Source: Sutcliffiella horikoshii (GTDB lineage: Bacteria > Bacillota > Bacilli > Bacillales > Bacillaceae_I). Taken from it: 64,000 nt of DNA. Under the pieces are notes generated by a model. The model had not been told where the DNA came from. It saw only the letters and a program-made list of their open reading frames with translations, and ran no database searches. The translations under genes and the position numbers were made by a program. Below are positions 42,617 through 51,709 of the stretch, one piece after another (the first letter of the stretch is position 1; every line of letters starts with the position of its first letter). The stretch is taken from contig NZ_CP020880.1 of NCBI RefSeq assembly GCF_002157855.1, positions 2,108,001 to 2,172,000 of the forward strand, given 5' to 3'.

Positions 42617-44408
42617 AATGTTTCTCCTTTTTCTCCATGGATAGCATTAGGTGAAATGGATTTGGTATGGAAGTATAGACTGCCTGTTCCAATTCAGTCA
42701 AAAGTTCATCTACATCATGAAAACGAGTTAAAAGGTTTGCTTTGCATGGAAGTACCTTGCTGTTAAGAATAAAATGAACAAATCTTTTTCCTTCCCCAGA
42801 TAATCTTTTTCCAAGCTTTTGCAACTCTTTTATCATCCAATGGACTAACTTATCCTCAGCAATCAAGCCATCCTCTCCCATTCTGTAAATAATGGAGAAT
42901 ATATGGTTAATAAAAAGATAATAGGTAAAACGGTGTTGTATGATTTCTTCTTCATAGAATAATTCAGGTGCATTCTTCAAGTTGACAACCATTTTTTCAA
43001 GCATAGATCTCTTTGAATTGGATAGATAATAACCCTGATTATCCCTAAAATAATAATGACTTGGAAAACTGTTTGATATATCTACCAAACTATTTTGTTG
43101 ATGTGCCTCTAATGCCAAACCGTATTCATCATATAATTCAATCATAGGCTCTACCGAACAATGCCAATATTTTTGGAACCATTGTAAACTTGCTTCTTCT
43201 AGACTTATACGATAAGTTCGGGAAATATTTTGTATCAATTTTTCTATGAATGATTCTTCACCAGGAAGAGGGTCTTGAACCAACGCTGCAATGGAATGTA
43301 CACCCCTGTCATTACCTTCTTGAAACGGATTCGAACGCATAATGACTTCAAAACCATTTTCATTTCTTCCTGGTAGGTTAAGAGAAAAGGAAATAGGATC
43401 GTGTAATACTCGAAAAGAATTGTGTTTTGGTAAAAAGTCTATCTTATCGAACAATTCCGCCATCACAACTCCAGCTTCCAATTCATGCACTTTGTTTACT
43501 CTCATAGAATTTGTTACTTTTACAGGGATGGAGAACTTGTACATCCATTTATCCTCTTTGTTATAAACCGTCCTAATGGAAGAGGTGGCACTAAAAGTTT
43601 TCCCCATCGGCCCTACATATTTGATTAGACTAGCCTCAAATGATTTCTGTACATAGTCCTGTTGAAGGAGCCATTGGGCTTGTAAAGGATGCATTGGGAA
43701 CAGGTATTTCCCCTCCCTGGTAATCTCCAGAATTTCATTGTTAACAATTGAGGAATCCTCTCCAGAAAAGAACCGTTCTTTCAAAATAGATTTATCCACT
43801 TCAAAATAATGTAGCTGGAAAGAGCCTTTTAGTTCCGGCGCATACAAATCATGTTGCCAAGTGGCCATGCCTTGTCTACTTTTCGGGGTAGGATGTAACC
43901 AATGCCCGAATATAAGCGACTGCTCCGATTCTAAAAAACTGTATTCTTCTACTTTATTATGATTATATTTCGATGTTGATTTTTCTAAATATGTACAAAT
44001 GGTATGATAGCTATCAATCAGTCTTAAAATAAGTTCATCATAGTGGGATGTCATCTCTTTGCATTCATTGTTTCTTGCTTGAAGGTTCAACTCTTGAATG
44101 CATGTAATCATACAATTTAAGGGCTCTTCTTCTATCCATTCTAATTCCTTATCATGACTTCTGTAGACTCTCCCTAGTTTATGTTTTCCTACTAATGAGC
44201 GATAGTTGACTTCAATAATCAATCTTTTATGTTGTAAAGGAAGCACCAGTTCCAAAACGTCCTCACCATTCAATATGTAGGGTAGTTTAAACAGCTTAAC
44301 CAAATCATTTTTCTTTACCCAGTTCACATCTCCTACCTCTCGAATATAACAATTCATAAAGGCCTGGTAGGAGGCGTTTTCTGCTATTTTTTTAGCTGAA
44401 TTATGCAT
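42594..44408 (-). CDS. asbA: NIS siderophore synthetase AsbA (IucA/IucC family)
   Basis: The 604-residue synthetase has the family motifs GHWLHPTPKSRQGMATWQHD, YLFPMHPLQAQWLLQ, SATSSIRTVYNKE, KVTNSMRVNKVHELEAGV and LALEAHQQNSLVDI. AsbA joins citrate and spermidine in the first petrobactin step. It is first of asbABCDEF. A perfect Fur box lies 34 bp before the start and a second 95 bp before it, so the operon should be switched on when iron is scarce. AAAGGGTGG precedes the ATG. Confidence 0.93.
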   Translation of the reverse strand: MHNSAKKIAENASYQAFMNCYIREVGDVNWVKKNDLVKLFKLPYILNGEDVLELVLPLQHKRLIIEVNYRSLVGKHKLGRVYRSHDKELEWIEEEPLNCMITCIQELNLQARNNECKEMTSHYDELILRLIDSYHTICTYLEKSTSKYNHNKVEEYSFLESEQSLIFGHWLHPTPKSRQGMATWQHDLYAPELKGSFQLHYFEVDKSILKERFFSGEDSSIVNNEILEITREGKYLFPMHPLQAQWLLQQDYVQKSFEASLIKYVGPMGKTFSATSSIRTVYNKEDKWMYKFSIPVKVTNSMRVNKVHELEAGVVMAELFDKIDFLPKHNSFRVLHDPISFSLNLPGRNENGFEVIMRSNPFQEGNDRGVHSIAALVQDPLPGEESFIEKLIQNISRTYRISLEEASLQWFQKYWHCSVEPMIELYDEYGLALEAHQQNSLVDISNSFPSHYYFRDNQGYYLSNSKRSMLEKMVVNLKNAPELFYEEEIIQHRFTYYLFINHIFSIIYRMGEDGLIAEDKLVHWMIKELQKLGKRLSGEGKRFVHFILNSKVLPCKANLLTRFHDVDELLTELEQAVYTSIPNPFHLMLSMEKKEKHYATASSV

Positions 44409-44441
44409 AATGCCACCCTTTCTATTCGTTTCACAATTCGT

Positions 44442-44456
44442 TGATAATGATTATCA
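44442..44456. promoter_or_regulatory. Fur box 1 upstream of asbA
   Basis: TGATAATGATTATCA is a perfect 7-1-7 Fur palindrome, 34 bp upstream of asbA. It predicts iron repression. Confidence 0.9.
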
Positions 44457-44470
44457 TTGCTAGTTAAAAA

Positions 44471-44499
44471 AGAATGAACTTCCTAATGAAATTCATTCT
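44471..44499. promoter_or_regulatory. inverted repeat between the two Fur boxes, candidate activator site
   Basis: AGAATGAA (44471-44478) and TTCATTCT (44492-44499) are perfect inverted arms, 13 bases apart, between two Fur boxes. The position suits the AraC-type activator encoded just upstream, but this is inferred. Confidence 0.4.
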
Positions 44500-44502
44500 C
44501 AA

Positions 44503-44517
44503 TGATAACTATTATCA
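44503..44517. promoter_or_regulatory. Fur box 2 upstream of asbA
   Basis: TGATAACTATTATCA matches the 7-1-7 Fur palindrome with one mismatch. Confidence 0.75.
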
Positions 44518-44569
44518 ATTAAAGTATCCATGCACAAAATATACTTTCGACATAGACAAAATGTACATT

Positions 44570-46072
44570 TTAATCATAAAGAAGAGTTTTATCCAAATTA
44601 AAATAGCTAATTATACCTTCTATCATATGCTTTCTTCCCAACGGCCCCCAAGGATCCCATTCCTGACTGCTTGGTACATAGATATCTTTGTTTTCTACTG
44701 CTTTAAGTTGATTCCATTCAGGATGCCTTGCCACTTTATCCACCGCTGCCTTAGTGCTCCATAAAAATAAAATTTTATCTGGATTAAGATCCAATAATTC
44801 TTTAACAGTAATGGAAATATACCCACTATTAGGCAGGTCTTGATGTGGTTTGAAACCTAGTGTCTGAAACAAAAGCTCCATGCATGCATGATTGGAGGAA
44901 CCATACAGTCTAATTTCCTCGTTTCTTACCCAAATTACCGCCCATTTTCCACTTCTGGCCACCCCTCTTAACATCTCTTTTGCTCGTTTCTCTAATTGCC
45001 CCATGTCTTTCTTGATGGTAGCTACCGCATCTTCTCGACCAAAAAAATGAGCTATTTGTTCTAAGTAATCATCCCATGTACTCTGAAAATCTATGGAATA
45101 AACTTGATTATTCTTCATCCAAGTAAGTGTTTGTTGCTCCCCATGATGAAGAGATGTTTTTATAATACAATCAGGATCGACTGTCATAATATCTTTGGAA
45201 TTAAAAGTTTTTTCCGCATTCAAAAGGTAGGTTCCTTCTAAAGGTTTTTCTAGATAGGAAGGGACTCCGTTTGTTTTTGGAAAAATGCTAGGATAAACGG
45301 GAGCTGCTACTGGTTGAATACCTAATGACAGCAAGTGATCTTGTAAAAATAATTGACTGACCACCGCGACTCTATTTTGAATCTTTTTTATGTATACAGT
45401 TGGTGATAACCCTTCACGTTTTTTAAATAATCGACTAAAGTAAAATTCGTCCTGAATACCTATCTGAAGCGCAACATCTTTTATATTAATACCTTTATTT
45501 TGGACTATAAGTTCCTTAGCTTTTTTCAATTTTGTATCAAGAACATATTCTTTTGGTGGAATGCCTGTATTCTTTTTAAAAGCTCTCGCAAAAGAAACCG
45601 GTGTCATTCTAGCTTTGGCAGCAAGGTCTTGAACAGTAAAATGTTTATGAGAATTATTGTTGATATAGTTTATGGTTTGATCTATATCGTCTAAAGGTTG
45701 CACTTCTGTCATGCTACCAATCAATTTCCAAAGCTTTGCTTGAAAATTGCAACGGTCCAAAAATGATTTGCTATTTTGAAGGACTATAAGCTCATCTAAA
45801 ATAGGATTTATTTTACAAGGTTCCGTAGCGGTGAAGCGTATTTCTTCTGGTTTCATATCAGCTATTTCTATCATATATATTTTTAAATATTGGTTTGCAG
45901 GCGACAAGATAGAACCGTTTTTCATCCAATAAGCTTTACCTTCGGATAGTGTCTCTACATTAGACAATTCATTATTTTTAATGGCAGCTGAATTTGCCGC
46001 CACATAAATAATGGAAGGAGGTGTGCATAGCTCTTCTCCTTCCTCTAGTAGGTGATGAGTAATTCTGTTCAT
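44570..46072 (-). CDS. AraC-family activator with siderophore-binding-protein domain (Btr-like)
   Basis: The 500-residue protein has a short N-terminal region, a double AraC HTH near 130-230 (VQDLAAKARMTPVSFARAFK and IKDVALQIGIQDEFYFSRLF), and a C-terminal periplasmic-binding-protein domain of the FeuA/FhuD type (about 240-500) without signal peptide. This is the architecture of B. subtilis Btr, which binds ferri-bacillibactin in the cytoplasm and activates feuABC. Here it lies directly upstream of asbA on the same strand, so petrobactin or a breakdown product is a likely ligand. A perfect Fur box precedes the gene. Confidence 0.85.
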   Translation of the reverse strand: MNRITHHLLEEGEELCTPPSIIYVAANSAAIKNNELSNVETLSEGKAYWMKNGSILSPANQYLKIYMIEIADMKPEEIRFTATEPCKINPILDELIVLQNSKSFLDRCNFQAKLWKLIGSMTEVQPLDDIDQTINYINNNSHKHFTVQDLAAKARMTPVSFARAFKKNTGIPPKEYVLDTKLKKAKELIVQNKGINIKDVALQIGIQDEFYFSRLFKKREGLSPTVYIKKIQNRVAVVSQLFLQDHLLSLGIQPVAAPVYPSIFPKTNGVPSYLEKPLEGTYLLNAEKTFNSKDIMTVDPDCIIKTSLHHGEQQTLTWMKNNQVYSIDFQSTWDDYLEQIAHFFGREDAVATIKKDMGQLEKRAKEMLRGVARSGKWAVIWVRNEEIRLYGSSNHACMELLFQTLGFKPHQDLPNSGYISITVKELLDLNPDKILFLWSTKAAVDKVARHPEWNQLKAVENKDIYVPSSQEWDPWGPLGRKHMIEGIISYFNLDKTLLYD

Positions 46073-46118
46073 TACGATTTCCCCTTACTTTCATTCTCTA
46101 GGATTCTATCATTATACA

Positions 46119-46133
46119 TGATAATGATTATCA
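46119..46133. promoter_or_regulatory. Fur box upstream of the AraC/binding-protein gene
   Basis: TGATAATGATTATCA, a perfect 7-1-7 palindrome, 47 bp before the start codon. Confidence 0.9.
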
Positions 46134-46181
46134 GTTGCAATAGAGTAATAAGGTTTTGGTTCTTATGTTCTAGGTCCACTC

Positions 46182-46616
46182 TTAAAGATGCTTTTTTTCG
46201 ACCAAACTATCCAAAATAAGCAACAAACTAGCTGCAACCAATTCTGTATTCAGTGGAACGGTGATCCCCTTTATCCATTCATCAGTCAGATATAAAGGAA
46301 TCCATATAAAAAGGAAGGTAATCCCTATTTTTGAAATAATAATGGTCCACCTATTTCTTAGTCTAGGCAGAACTCTAATTAAGAAGGTCATGGTGGCTAT
46401 TTCAAAAAGCAAGGTCAATGGAATCAGTAAAACGATATAGTAAACCAACGAACTTTTTGTATCATATTGGACACTGAACAGTTGAAAAAGACCAGCAAAA
46501 CCAAACAAAAAAGCTCCTCCCACAAAAAGCAGAGCAAGTGCAAAAAGAAGTGTCATAGAAATCGCTAAAATCAATTTATCGGAACCGCTCAAATTTGGAT
46601 CACGATCATGCCCCAT
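46182..46616 (-). CDS. YrvL-like four-helix membrane protein
   Basis: The 144-residue protein has four membrane segments (about 15-42, 58-82, 94-112 and 120-136). The pattern FLFGFAGLFQLFSVQYDTKSS and the later YLTDEWIKGITVPLNTELVA resemble the family called regulatory YrvL. The function is not known to me beyond that name. AGGGGAG-like sequence precedes the ATG. It lies alone between speD and the AraC-type gene on the same strand; a link to iron or polyamines is not shown. Confidence 0.6.
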   Translation of the reverse strand: MGHDRDPNLSGSDKLILAISMTLLFALALLFVGGAFLFGFAGLFQLFSVQYDTKSSLVYYIVLLIPLTLLFEIATMTFLIRVLPRLRNRWTIIISKIGITFLFIWIPLYLTDEWIKGITVPLNTELVAASLLLILDSLVEKKHL

Positions 46617-46683
46617 TATGATCTCCCCTTTTAAACCATATTATTAGGTGTTATTCTTCTAAAGAGGATTTCATTCCTACAAA

Positions 46684-46714
46684 AAAAGCAATAAGTCATT
46701 TGACTCATCGCTTT
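46684..46714 (-). terminator. terminator of speD
   Basis: AGCGATGAGTCA / TGACTTATTGCT hairpin followed by seven T on the minus strand, 22 bp after the stop codon. Confidence 0.8.
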
Positions 46715-46735
46715 TCTTAAATGGAAATTCTTCAA

Positions 46736-47554
46736 TTAATCTTCCCGGTGTCCAAAATTGATGTTTTTTCCATAAAATATTTCGTCCATTTCATTTGTCA
46801 GCTTGTTTGTAATTTCATATCTTTCCTCATCTGACAGTTTGTCTTTAGAATAACCGAACAGATAATTGTTTAAGTCAAACTCTTTTAGGCGGCACTTTGT
46901 GTGAAAAATGTTTTCTTGATAGATATTTACATCAATCATATCATAAAGGCTTTTTACGTCATTTGGTATGTAATTTTGTATGGAATTAATATCATGATCA
47001 ATAAACAGCTTGTTTCCATTTATATCTCGTGTGAAGCCGCGCACACGATAATCCATGGTCATAATATCTGTTTCAAAAGAGTGTATCAGATAGTTTAATG
47101 CTTTCAAAGGGGAAATTTCCCCGCATGTGGATACATCAATATCGGCCCGAAAAGTACTGATTCCTTCTACTGGGTGATATTCCGGATACGTATGTACCGT
47201 AATATGGCTTTTATCAAGCTGGCATACTACCGAATCTGGTAGTGGTCCAGGAGACTCTTCATAAGATTCGGTCGGGACTTCTACTACTGGTCCTTCAGAA
47301 ACAAGCACCGTTACACTTGCACCTTGAGGTACATAATCCTGTTTTGCCACATTTAGTACATGTGCACCGATCAGGTCAGCCACGTTTTTTAAAATTTTGG
47401 TCAAGCGATCTGCATTATATTGTTCATCTATATAATCAATATAAGATTCCCTCTCCTCTTTTGTCTTTGTATAACAAATATCATACATATTAAAACTCAG
47501 AGATTTGGTCAAATTATTAAACTCATGCAGTGTGATCCTTTTTTCTGAAGTCAA
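46736..47554 (-). CDS. speD: S-adenosylmethionine decarboxylase proenzyme, E. coli type
   Basis: The 272-residue protein matches the long bacterial (class 1A) SpeD rather than the 126-residue form of B. subtilis. Self-cleavage occurs in [16 protein letters not shown], where Ser116 becomes the pyruvoyl group. Other motifs are [20 protein letters not shown] and [20 protein letters not shown]. It makes decarboxylated SAM, the aminopropyl donor for spermidine. Spermidine is a building block of petrobactin, whose operon starts 2.3 kb downstream on the same strand. No speE is adjacent. AGGGGGAAT precedes the ATG. Confidence 0.9.
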   Translation of the reverse strand: MTSEKRITLHEFNNLTKSLSFNMYDICYTKTKEERESYIDYIDEQYNADRLTKILKNVADLIGAHVLNVAKQDYVPQGASVTVLVSEGPVVEVPTESYEESPGPLPDSVVCQLDKSHITVHTYPEYHPVEGISTFRADIDVSTCGEISPLKALNYLIHSFETDIMTMDYRVRGFTRDINGNKLFIDHDINSIQNYIPNDVKSLYDMIDVNIYQENIFHTKCRLKEFDLNNYLFGYSKDKLSDEERYEITNKLTNEMDEIFYGKNINFGHRED

Positions 47555-47620
47555 ATCAAAATTCCCCCTTCATTTATTTTCTATTGTTATAGTACCCCTT
47601 CTGCTATAGAAAAAAACTAT

Positions 47621-48532
47621 TTAAGAACTCAAGAATTCGCTTATCACTTTTTTCTGTTCACGATAAACAGATTGACCGAATTGGATCAGCTCGTCCATAT
47701 AGGTTACATCATCAAATGGTACTTCCTCGCCTAATTCCTTATTGAGACGGATGTAATTGCTTCCTAATAAATGACTGCATTGATAGGACACAGATTCAGA
47801 TGATAATTGCAAAGCAAGGTCTAATAATTTTGGTGTAACTTTCATAGAAGGGAATTGAAACGGTAACCACTGTTTTACCCCCCAATATTTATTCTTTTGG
47901 ATGGTAAAATCAATTTTTTGAAGTCCAGTTCCGATAGACAGAATTTCAATATCTTCCAGTTTCAATTTGAAATATTCCAACCCTTCTGTAATACAAACCA
48001 GTGATGGATTGTTTGCCCAAAGTCCTCCGTCAATGGATAGATAGTCATTGCCGATATTGTTGGGGGGGAAATATACGGGCGCAGAACATGAGGATAGCAC
48101 GGCATCCCATAAGTGAATGGTCATATCTTTTGCCGCCTTGTTCCCATAATTGGAACGATGCACAAATGGCCTGCCATGGGTTAGGTTAACTGCAGGAATC
48201 AACAGTGGACTTGTGATATCCTTTAATTTGCGTTTTCCAAACGCTTGCATAATAAAACGTCTAAGCTGACGGTCACTATAGATGCTTTTGAAAAGCCCCA
48301 CTTTTGCCTGACGAGTAAATATCTGTTTTCCATATTTCTGATAACCTGATAAAACTTCTTTCATTGGCTTTTTGATGGAAACGGAAGAAGCGATGATAGA
48401 ACCTGTACTAGTCCCTGCGACTAGGTCTACCAAGTCGGCTATTGGCCGGTTGTATTCTTTCTCGATCTCCTGAAGAATAGAAACGGCAAATACTCCCCGG
48501 ATTCCTCCCCCATCAAGACACAACATTTTCAT
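47621..48532 (-). CDS. patatin-like phospholipase
   Basis: The 303-residue protein has the oxyanion loop DGGGIRG (7-13), the nucleophile elbow GTSTG with Ser42, and the catalytic Asp in IDGGLWANNPS. This is a free patatin domain, predicted to cleave acyl chains from lipids. The gene is separated from the upstream arsA-like gene by a terminator, so it has its own promoter. Although similar enzymes are effectors in CBASS defence, no cyclase or other defence gene is nearby. Confidence 0.88.
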   Translation of the reverse strand: MKMLCLDGGGIRGVFAVSILQEIEKEYNRPIADLVDLVAGTSTGSIIASSVSIKKPMKEVLSGYQKYGKQIFTRQAKVGLFKSIYSDRQLRRFIMQAFGKRKLKDITSPLLIPAVNLTHGRPFVHRSNYGNKAAKDMTIHLWDAVLSSCSAPVYFPPNNIGNDYLSIDGGLWANNPSLVCITEGLEYFKLKLEDIEILSIGTGLQKIDFTIQKNKYWGVKQWLPFQFPSMKVTPKLLDLALQLSSESVSYQCSHLLGSNYIRLNKELGEEVPFDDVTYMDELIQFGQSVYREQKKVISEFLSS

Positions 48533-48585
48533 TTACATATCTCCCGTACTCATTTCCTATTAGGCTTTCCTTCAAACAAGAAAAA

Positions 48586-48625
48586 ACTCCTAAGAAAAGG
48601 AGGAATTTGTCCCTTTCTTAAGAGT
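48586..48625 (-). terminator. terminator of the cstA-CC-arsA operon
   Basis: ACTCTTAAGAAAGG / CCTTTTCTTAGGAGT hairpin followed by TTTTTTC on the minus strand, just after the arsA-like stop codon. Confidence 0.75.
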
Positions 48626-48628
48626 TTT

Positions 48629-49573
48629 TCAGTAAGAGGTGATTTTTGTTAGGGCACCCGCATACTTCCTTAAATGTTCCATATTAGAAATATCATGCTC
48701 AAACAATGGAATTTTAATAATTTCTGGCTTGTGGAAAATTTCATGAACCTGCTGTATATATCTTCTTTCATTTTGTCTTCGATTTTCCATAAAGACTCCA
48801 TCTGCATGATCGGGGATAACCTTATTTACAAAAACAGTGGAAACGTTCATGTTTTGCTTTTCCAACATTTCTATTGCTTTTTTAGTTTCAAGTATAGGAA
48901 GTCTCTCGGCATTAAGGACAAATGCATAACCTGTCTTATTCTGATCAAGGAGAATATCCCTTACCTTTACGAACTTTTGTTTTCTAGCCTGTAATTTATC
49001 AAATATCGGGTCTTCCACTGGCTCTCCATCGTTTAATAGCTGGCTATAGTTTTGCTGAACCTTTTTTCTCTTTTCCAACAGTCCACTGATCCAGACGTTC
49101 ATCAGTTCAGGCAAAGTTAACAGCCGAATGGTGTGGCCGGTTGGTGCTGTGTCAAAAATGATATGATCAAAAGAATCGTATTCTTCCAGTATTAATGAAG
49201 TGATTTTATCGAATAGGGCTGCCTCATCTGCTCCTGGTGATGCGCTTGCAAGATCAATCTGCCTATGTACTTCTTCCACCATGGTTGCCTTTACTAACCC
49301 CTTGAGGTTATTTTTAACCTCCTCAATATACCTTTTTGATTCTGATTGAGGGTTAATTTCTAGAAGATGCAGGTATGTGTTGATCGACAATACTTTATCT
49401 TTCGGTTTTACATGAAAGATGTCTCCAATATTATGGGCTGGATCTGTCGATACCAATAACACCTTTTTGCTCTCTTCCGAGAAAAGCTGTGCAACCGCAG
49501 AAGCTGTGGTTGATTTTCCAACTCCCCCTTTGCCTCCAATAAACATAATTTTATGATTGAAAAATCTACTCAT
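48629..49573 (-). CDS. ArsA/Get3-family ATPase
   Basis: The 314-residue protein has the deviant P-loop GGKGGVGKST at 13-22, switch I STDPAHNIGDIF, switch II-like DTAPTGHTIRLL and the C-terminal VFVNKVIPD motif of the A-loop. It is a single ArsA half, like Get3. The Cys pair that metal-pumping ArsA uses is not evident, and no ars genes are present, so arsenite transport is unlikely. It is the third gene after cstA and the 87-residue CC protein, 13 bp apart. It may help insert or energise a membrane partner, which is inferred. Confidence 0.85.
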   Translation of the reverse strand: MSRFFNHKIMFIGGKGGVGKSTTASAVAQLFSEESKKVLLVSTDPAHNIGDIFHVKPKDKVLSINTYLHLLEINPQSESKRYIEEVKNNLKGLVKATMVEEVHRQIDLASASPGADEAALFDKITSLILEEYDSFDHIIFDTAPTGHTIRLLTLPELMNVWISGLLEKRKKVQQNYSQLLNDGEPVEDPIFDKLQARKQKFVKVRDILLDQNKTGYAFVLNAERLPILETKKAIEMLEKQNMNVSTVFVNKVIPDHADGVFMENRRQNERRYIQQVHEIFHKPEIIKIPLFEHDISNMEHLRKYAGALTKITSY

Positions 49574-49586
49574 TCTTCTCTTCCTC

Positions 49587-49850
49587 CTAACAGCAGCGTA
49601 TTCCGTTTAGTGGTGATTTTTCCATCCCCATCCGCAGATGCCAATCATGAAATCTCTCAATAACAAATGGATATAACTCCAAAGTATAGTAAAACGCAGG
49701 ATTAGGAAGACCGAGCATTTCAGAAAAACATAATAACGTAAACAGGTCCTCTTCCTCCCTCATCTCCCTTGCGATTTCTGTTCTATGAGGTTGCTGAAGT
49801 ATTTCATCATAAATAGTAATGACTTTCTTGAATTTTTCCAGAATGTCCAT
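49587..49850 (-). CDS. small protein ending in Cys-Cys (cory-CC-star type)
   Basis: The 87-residue protein is largely helical. Its sequence includes LQQPHRTEIAREMREEEDLF and FYYTLELYPFVIERFHDWHL, and it ends GIRCC directly before the stop. I believe this is the family named cory-CC-star for its terminal Cys pair. It lies between cstA and an ArsA-family ATPase gene. In E. coli the small YbdD/YjiX proteins and a P-loop GTPase occupy the same places next to CstA/BtsT. The terminal Cys pair could bind metal or be modified; not known. GGAGGCTT precedes the ATG. Confidence 0.75.
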   Translation of the reverse strand: MDILEKFKKVITIYDEILQQPHRTEIAREMREEEDLFTLLCFSEMLGLPNPAFYYTLELYPFVIERFHDWHLRMGMEKSPLNGIRCC

Positions 49851-49880
49851 ATGTAAGCCTCCTTCTGCTCTTTATGAAAG

Positions 49881-49912
49881 AAGAGGATGAGCAACATGCT
49901 TCATCCTCTCGC
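49881..49912 (-). terminator. attenuator-like hairpin after cstA
   Basis: AGAGGATGA / TCATCCTCT perfect arms lie between the cstA stop and the CC-protein gene. The following T tract is interrupted, so partial termination and read-through are expected. Confidence 0.6.
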
Positions 49913-49918
49913 TAAATG

Positions 49919-51661
49919 TTACATGGACGTATCTATTGGGGGAGTCTTGTCAGTTTTAAAGAATACTCTGAACGCCTCCAAGATGATCCAAAATGCGAAC
50001 ACAAAGATAATTCCACCTAAAATGAAAAGTAACATGTTTGCATCTGTTTCACCCAGACCTGACCATTGAAATACGACTTGAACAAACATTGCATATAGAG
50101 TCATTGAGAAAATGAAAATCATTGGTACAAATGTATAGAAGAAGTTCCTTCCCTGCTTCTTTAACCATACAGATATCAGAAGTAGACTGACCCCAGCCAA
50201 GAGCTGATTACTTGTACCGAACAGCGGCCAGAGCAAGTAACCTCCTGAACCAAACCCATTTGGTCCTTTTGGGATCAACACCAATGCAGCACTTGAAACC
50301 ACTGCAACAGAAGTTGCGACATGCATGTTTGTTAACGGCTTAAAGTTATATTCACTGCCAATTTCCGAAATGATGTATCTCATAAGACGTAATGATGTGT
50401 CCAAGCTTGTTGCAGCAAAGCTTACAACAATGACGGTTACAATGGTTCTGGCAATGTCTGCTGGAATTGCAATACCTGTAGCAAGTTGGGCCGCGCCGTT
50501 AATGAAGTTGGACATTCCCCCGAGACTTGCTGCACCAAAGTCGGAATACGCAGCCCTGAAGTCACCAGCATTGGCAAACAATGTCGCAACAGCGATTATG
50601 GAAATCAATGCAAGTATCCCTTCTCCTACCGAGCCCAAGTAACCAACAAAGCGAGCATCTGTTTCTTTATCCAATTGTTTAGAGGTTGTACCAGAAGCAA
50701 CCAACCCGTGGAATCCAGAAATGGCACCACAAGCAATAGTGATGAATAGCAACGGGAACCAAGAAACATCACTTACTTCATTTGTCATTGGTGCTGTAAG
50801 TTCTGGTCTAAGAACTAATAATCCTGCATAGAGCATTATTAAACCAACGACTAATTGATGCGAGTTAATATAATCTCGTGGTTGCAAAAGCTTCCAGACA
50901 GGTAACGTGGAAGCAAAATAACAATAAACTAAAAGGATAACAATCCAGACGAAGAATGACATGGAGACTCCATCCAAACCGAACAGTACCGTGTTATCCG
51001 CTCCACCAAAGTAGCGGACCAAATCAATCTGTAGGAATGGAAGCTTGCTTGTCAAAACTGCCGAACCGTACATGACGGCAAGTGCAATCAAAGAGGGAAC
51101 CAGCATTTTGGCCTTTCTTTTGTAAACTGCATATCCAATCCAAATAGCAATCGGAATTTCAATAAAGATTGGTATAACTGCAGCCGGAAATTGAATGAAC
51201 AGGTTTGAGATAACCCATGCAAACACGGCATTTACCATGAGAACTAAAATTAATATGATAAATAAAAATAGCATTTTCGCACGTTTACCGATCAAGCGGT
51301 CTGTTAACGTACCAATAGATTGACCTTTATTTCGGACTGAAAGAACCAATGTACCAAAATCATGAACTCCGGCTGCAAAGACAGTCCCAAGTATGACCCA
51401 AAGAAATGCGGGTCCCCAGCCCCAGTACAGTGCAATTGCAGGACCTAAAATAGGAGAAGCTCCAGCAACAGAGGAGAAATGATGTCCCCATAAAACTACC
51501 TTTTTCGTTGGTACAAAATCCACCCCGTCATCATACTTATGGGCGGGTGTTACATAATCAGGATCCAGGCGGTAAATCTTTTCTGCGATGAATTTAGAAT
51601 AATATCGATATCCCAGTGCAAATACGATAAAACCGATGATTGCCAACCAAACAGAATTCAC
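49919..51661 (-). CDS. cstA: carbon starvation protein CstA, pyruvate or peptide-type transporter
   Basis: The 580-residue polytopic protein matches the CstA family: PTKKVVLWGHHFSSVAGASP, GWGPAFLWVILGTVFAAGVH, CGAISGFHGLVASGTTSKQL and GYLLWPLFGTSNQLLAGVSL. Members import pyruvate or peptides in carbon starvation. The gene heads the cstA-CC-arsA operon. A perfect cre site is centred 55 bp before the start, which predicts repression by CcpA on rich carbon. GGGAGGAA precedes the start codon. Confidence 0.92.
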   Translation of the reverse strand: MNSVWLAIIGFIVFALGYRYYSKFIAEKIYRLDPDYVTPAHKYDDGVDFVPTKKVVLWGHHFSSVAGASPILGPAIALYWGWGPAFLWVILGTVFAAGVHDFGTLVLSVRNKGQSIGTLTDRLIGKRAKMLFLFIILILVLMVNAVFAWVISNLFIQFPAAVIPIFIEIPIAIWIGYAVYKRKAKMLVPSLIALAVMYGSAVLTSKLPFLQIDLVRYFGGADNTVLFGLDGVSMSFFVWIVILLVYCYFASTLPVWKLLQPRDYINSHQLVVGLIMLYAGLLVLRPELTAPMTNEVSDVSWFPLLFITIACGAISGFHGLVASGTTSKQLDKETDARFVGYLGSVGEGILALISIIAVATLFANAGDFRAAYSDFGAASLGGMSNFINGAAQLATGIAIPADIARTIVTVIVVSFAATSLDTSLRLMRYIISEIGSEYNFKPLTNMHVATSVAVVSSAALVLIPKGPNGFGSGGYLLWPLFGTSNQLLAGVSLLLISVWLKKQGRNFFYTFVPMIFIFSMTLYAMFVQVVFQWSGLGETDANMLLFILGGIIFVFAFWIILEAFRVFFKTDKTPPIDTSM

Positions 51662-51709
51662 CCTAATTCCTCCCTCTTTCTATGTATACAAGAAAAGATT
51701 ACTAATGAG

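Noticed and set aside
47621-48532. CBASS defence effector (patatin)
   Set aside because: No cGAS-like cyclase or other defence gene is nearby and a terminator isolates it; free patatins are common in Bacillus.
48629-49573. Arsenite efflux ATPase ArsA
   Set aside because: Single ArsA half with no ars genes; the context is cstA, so an arsenic role is not supported.
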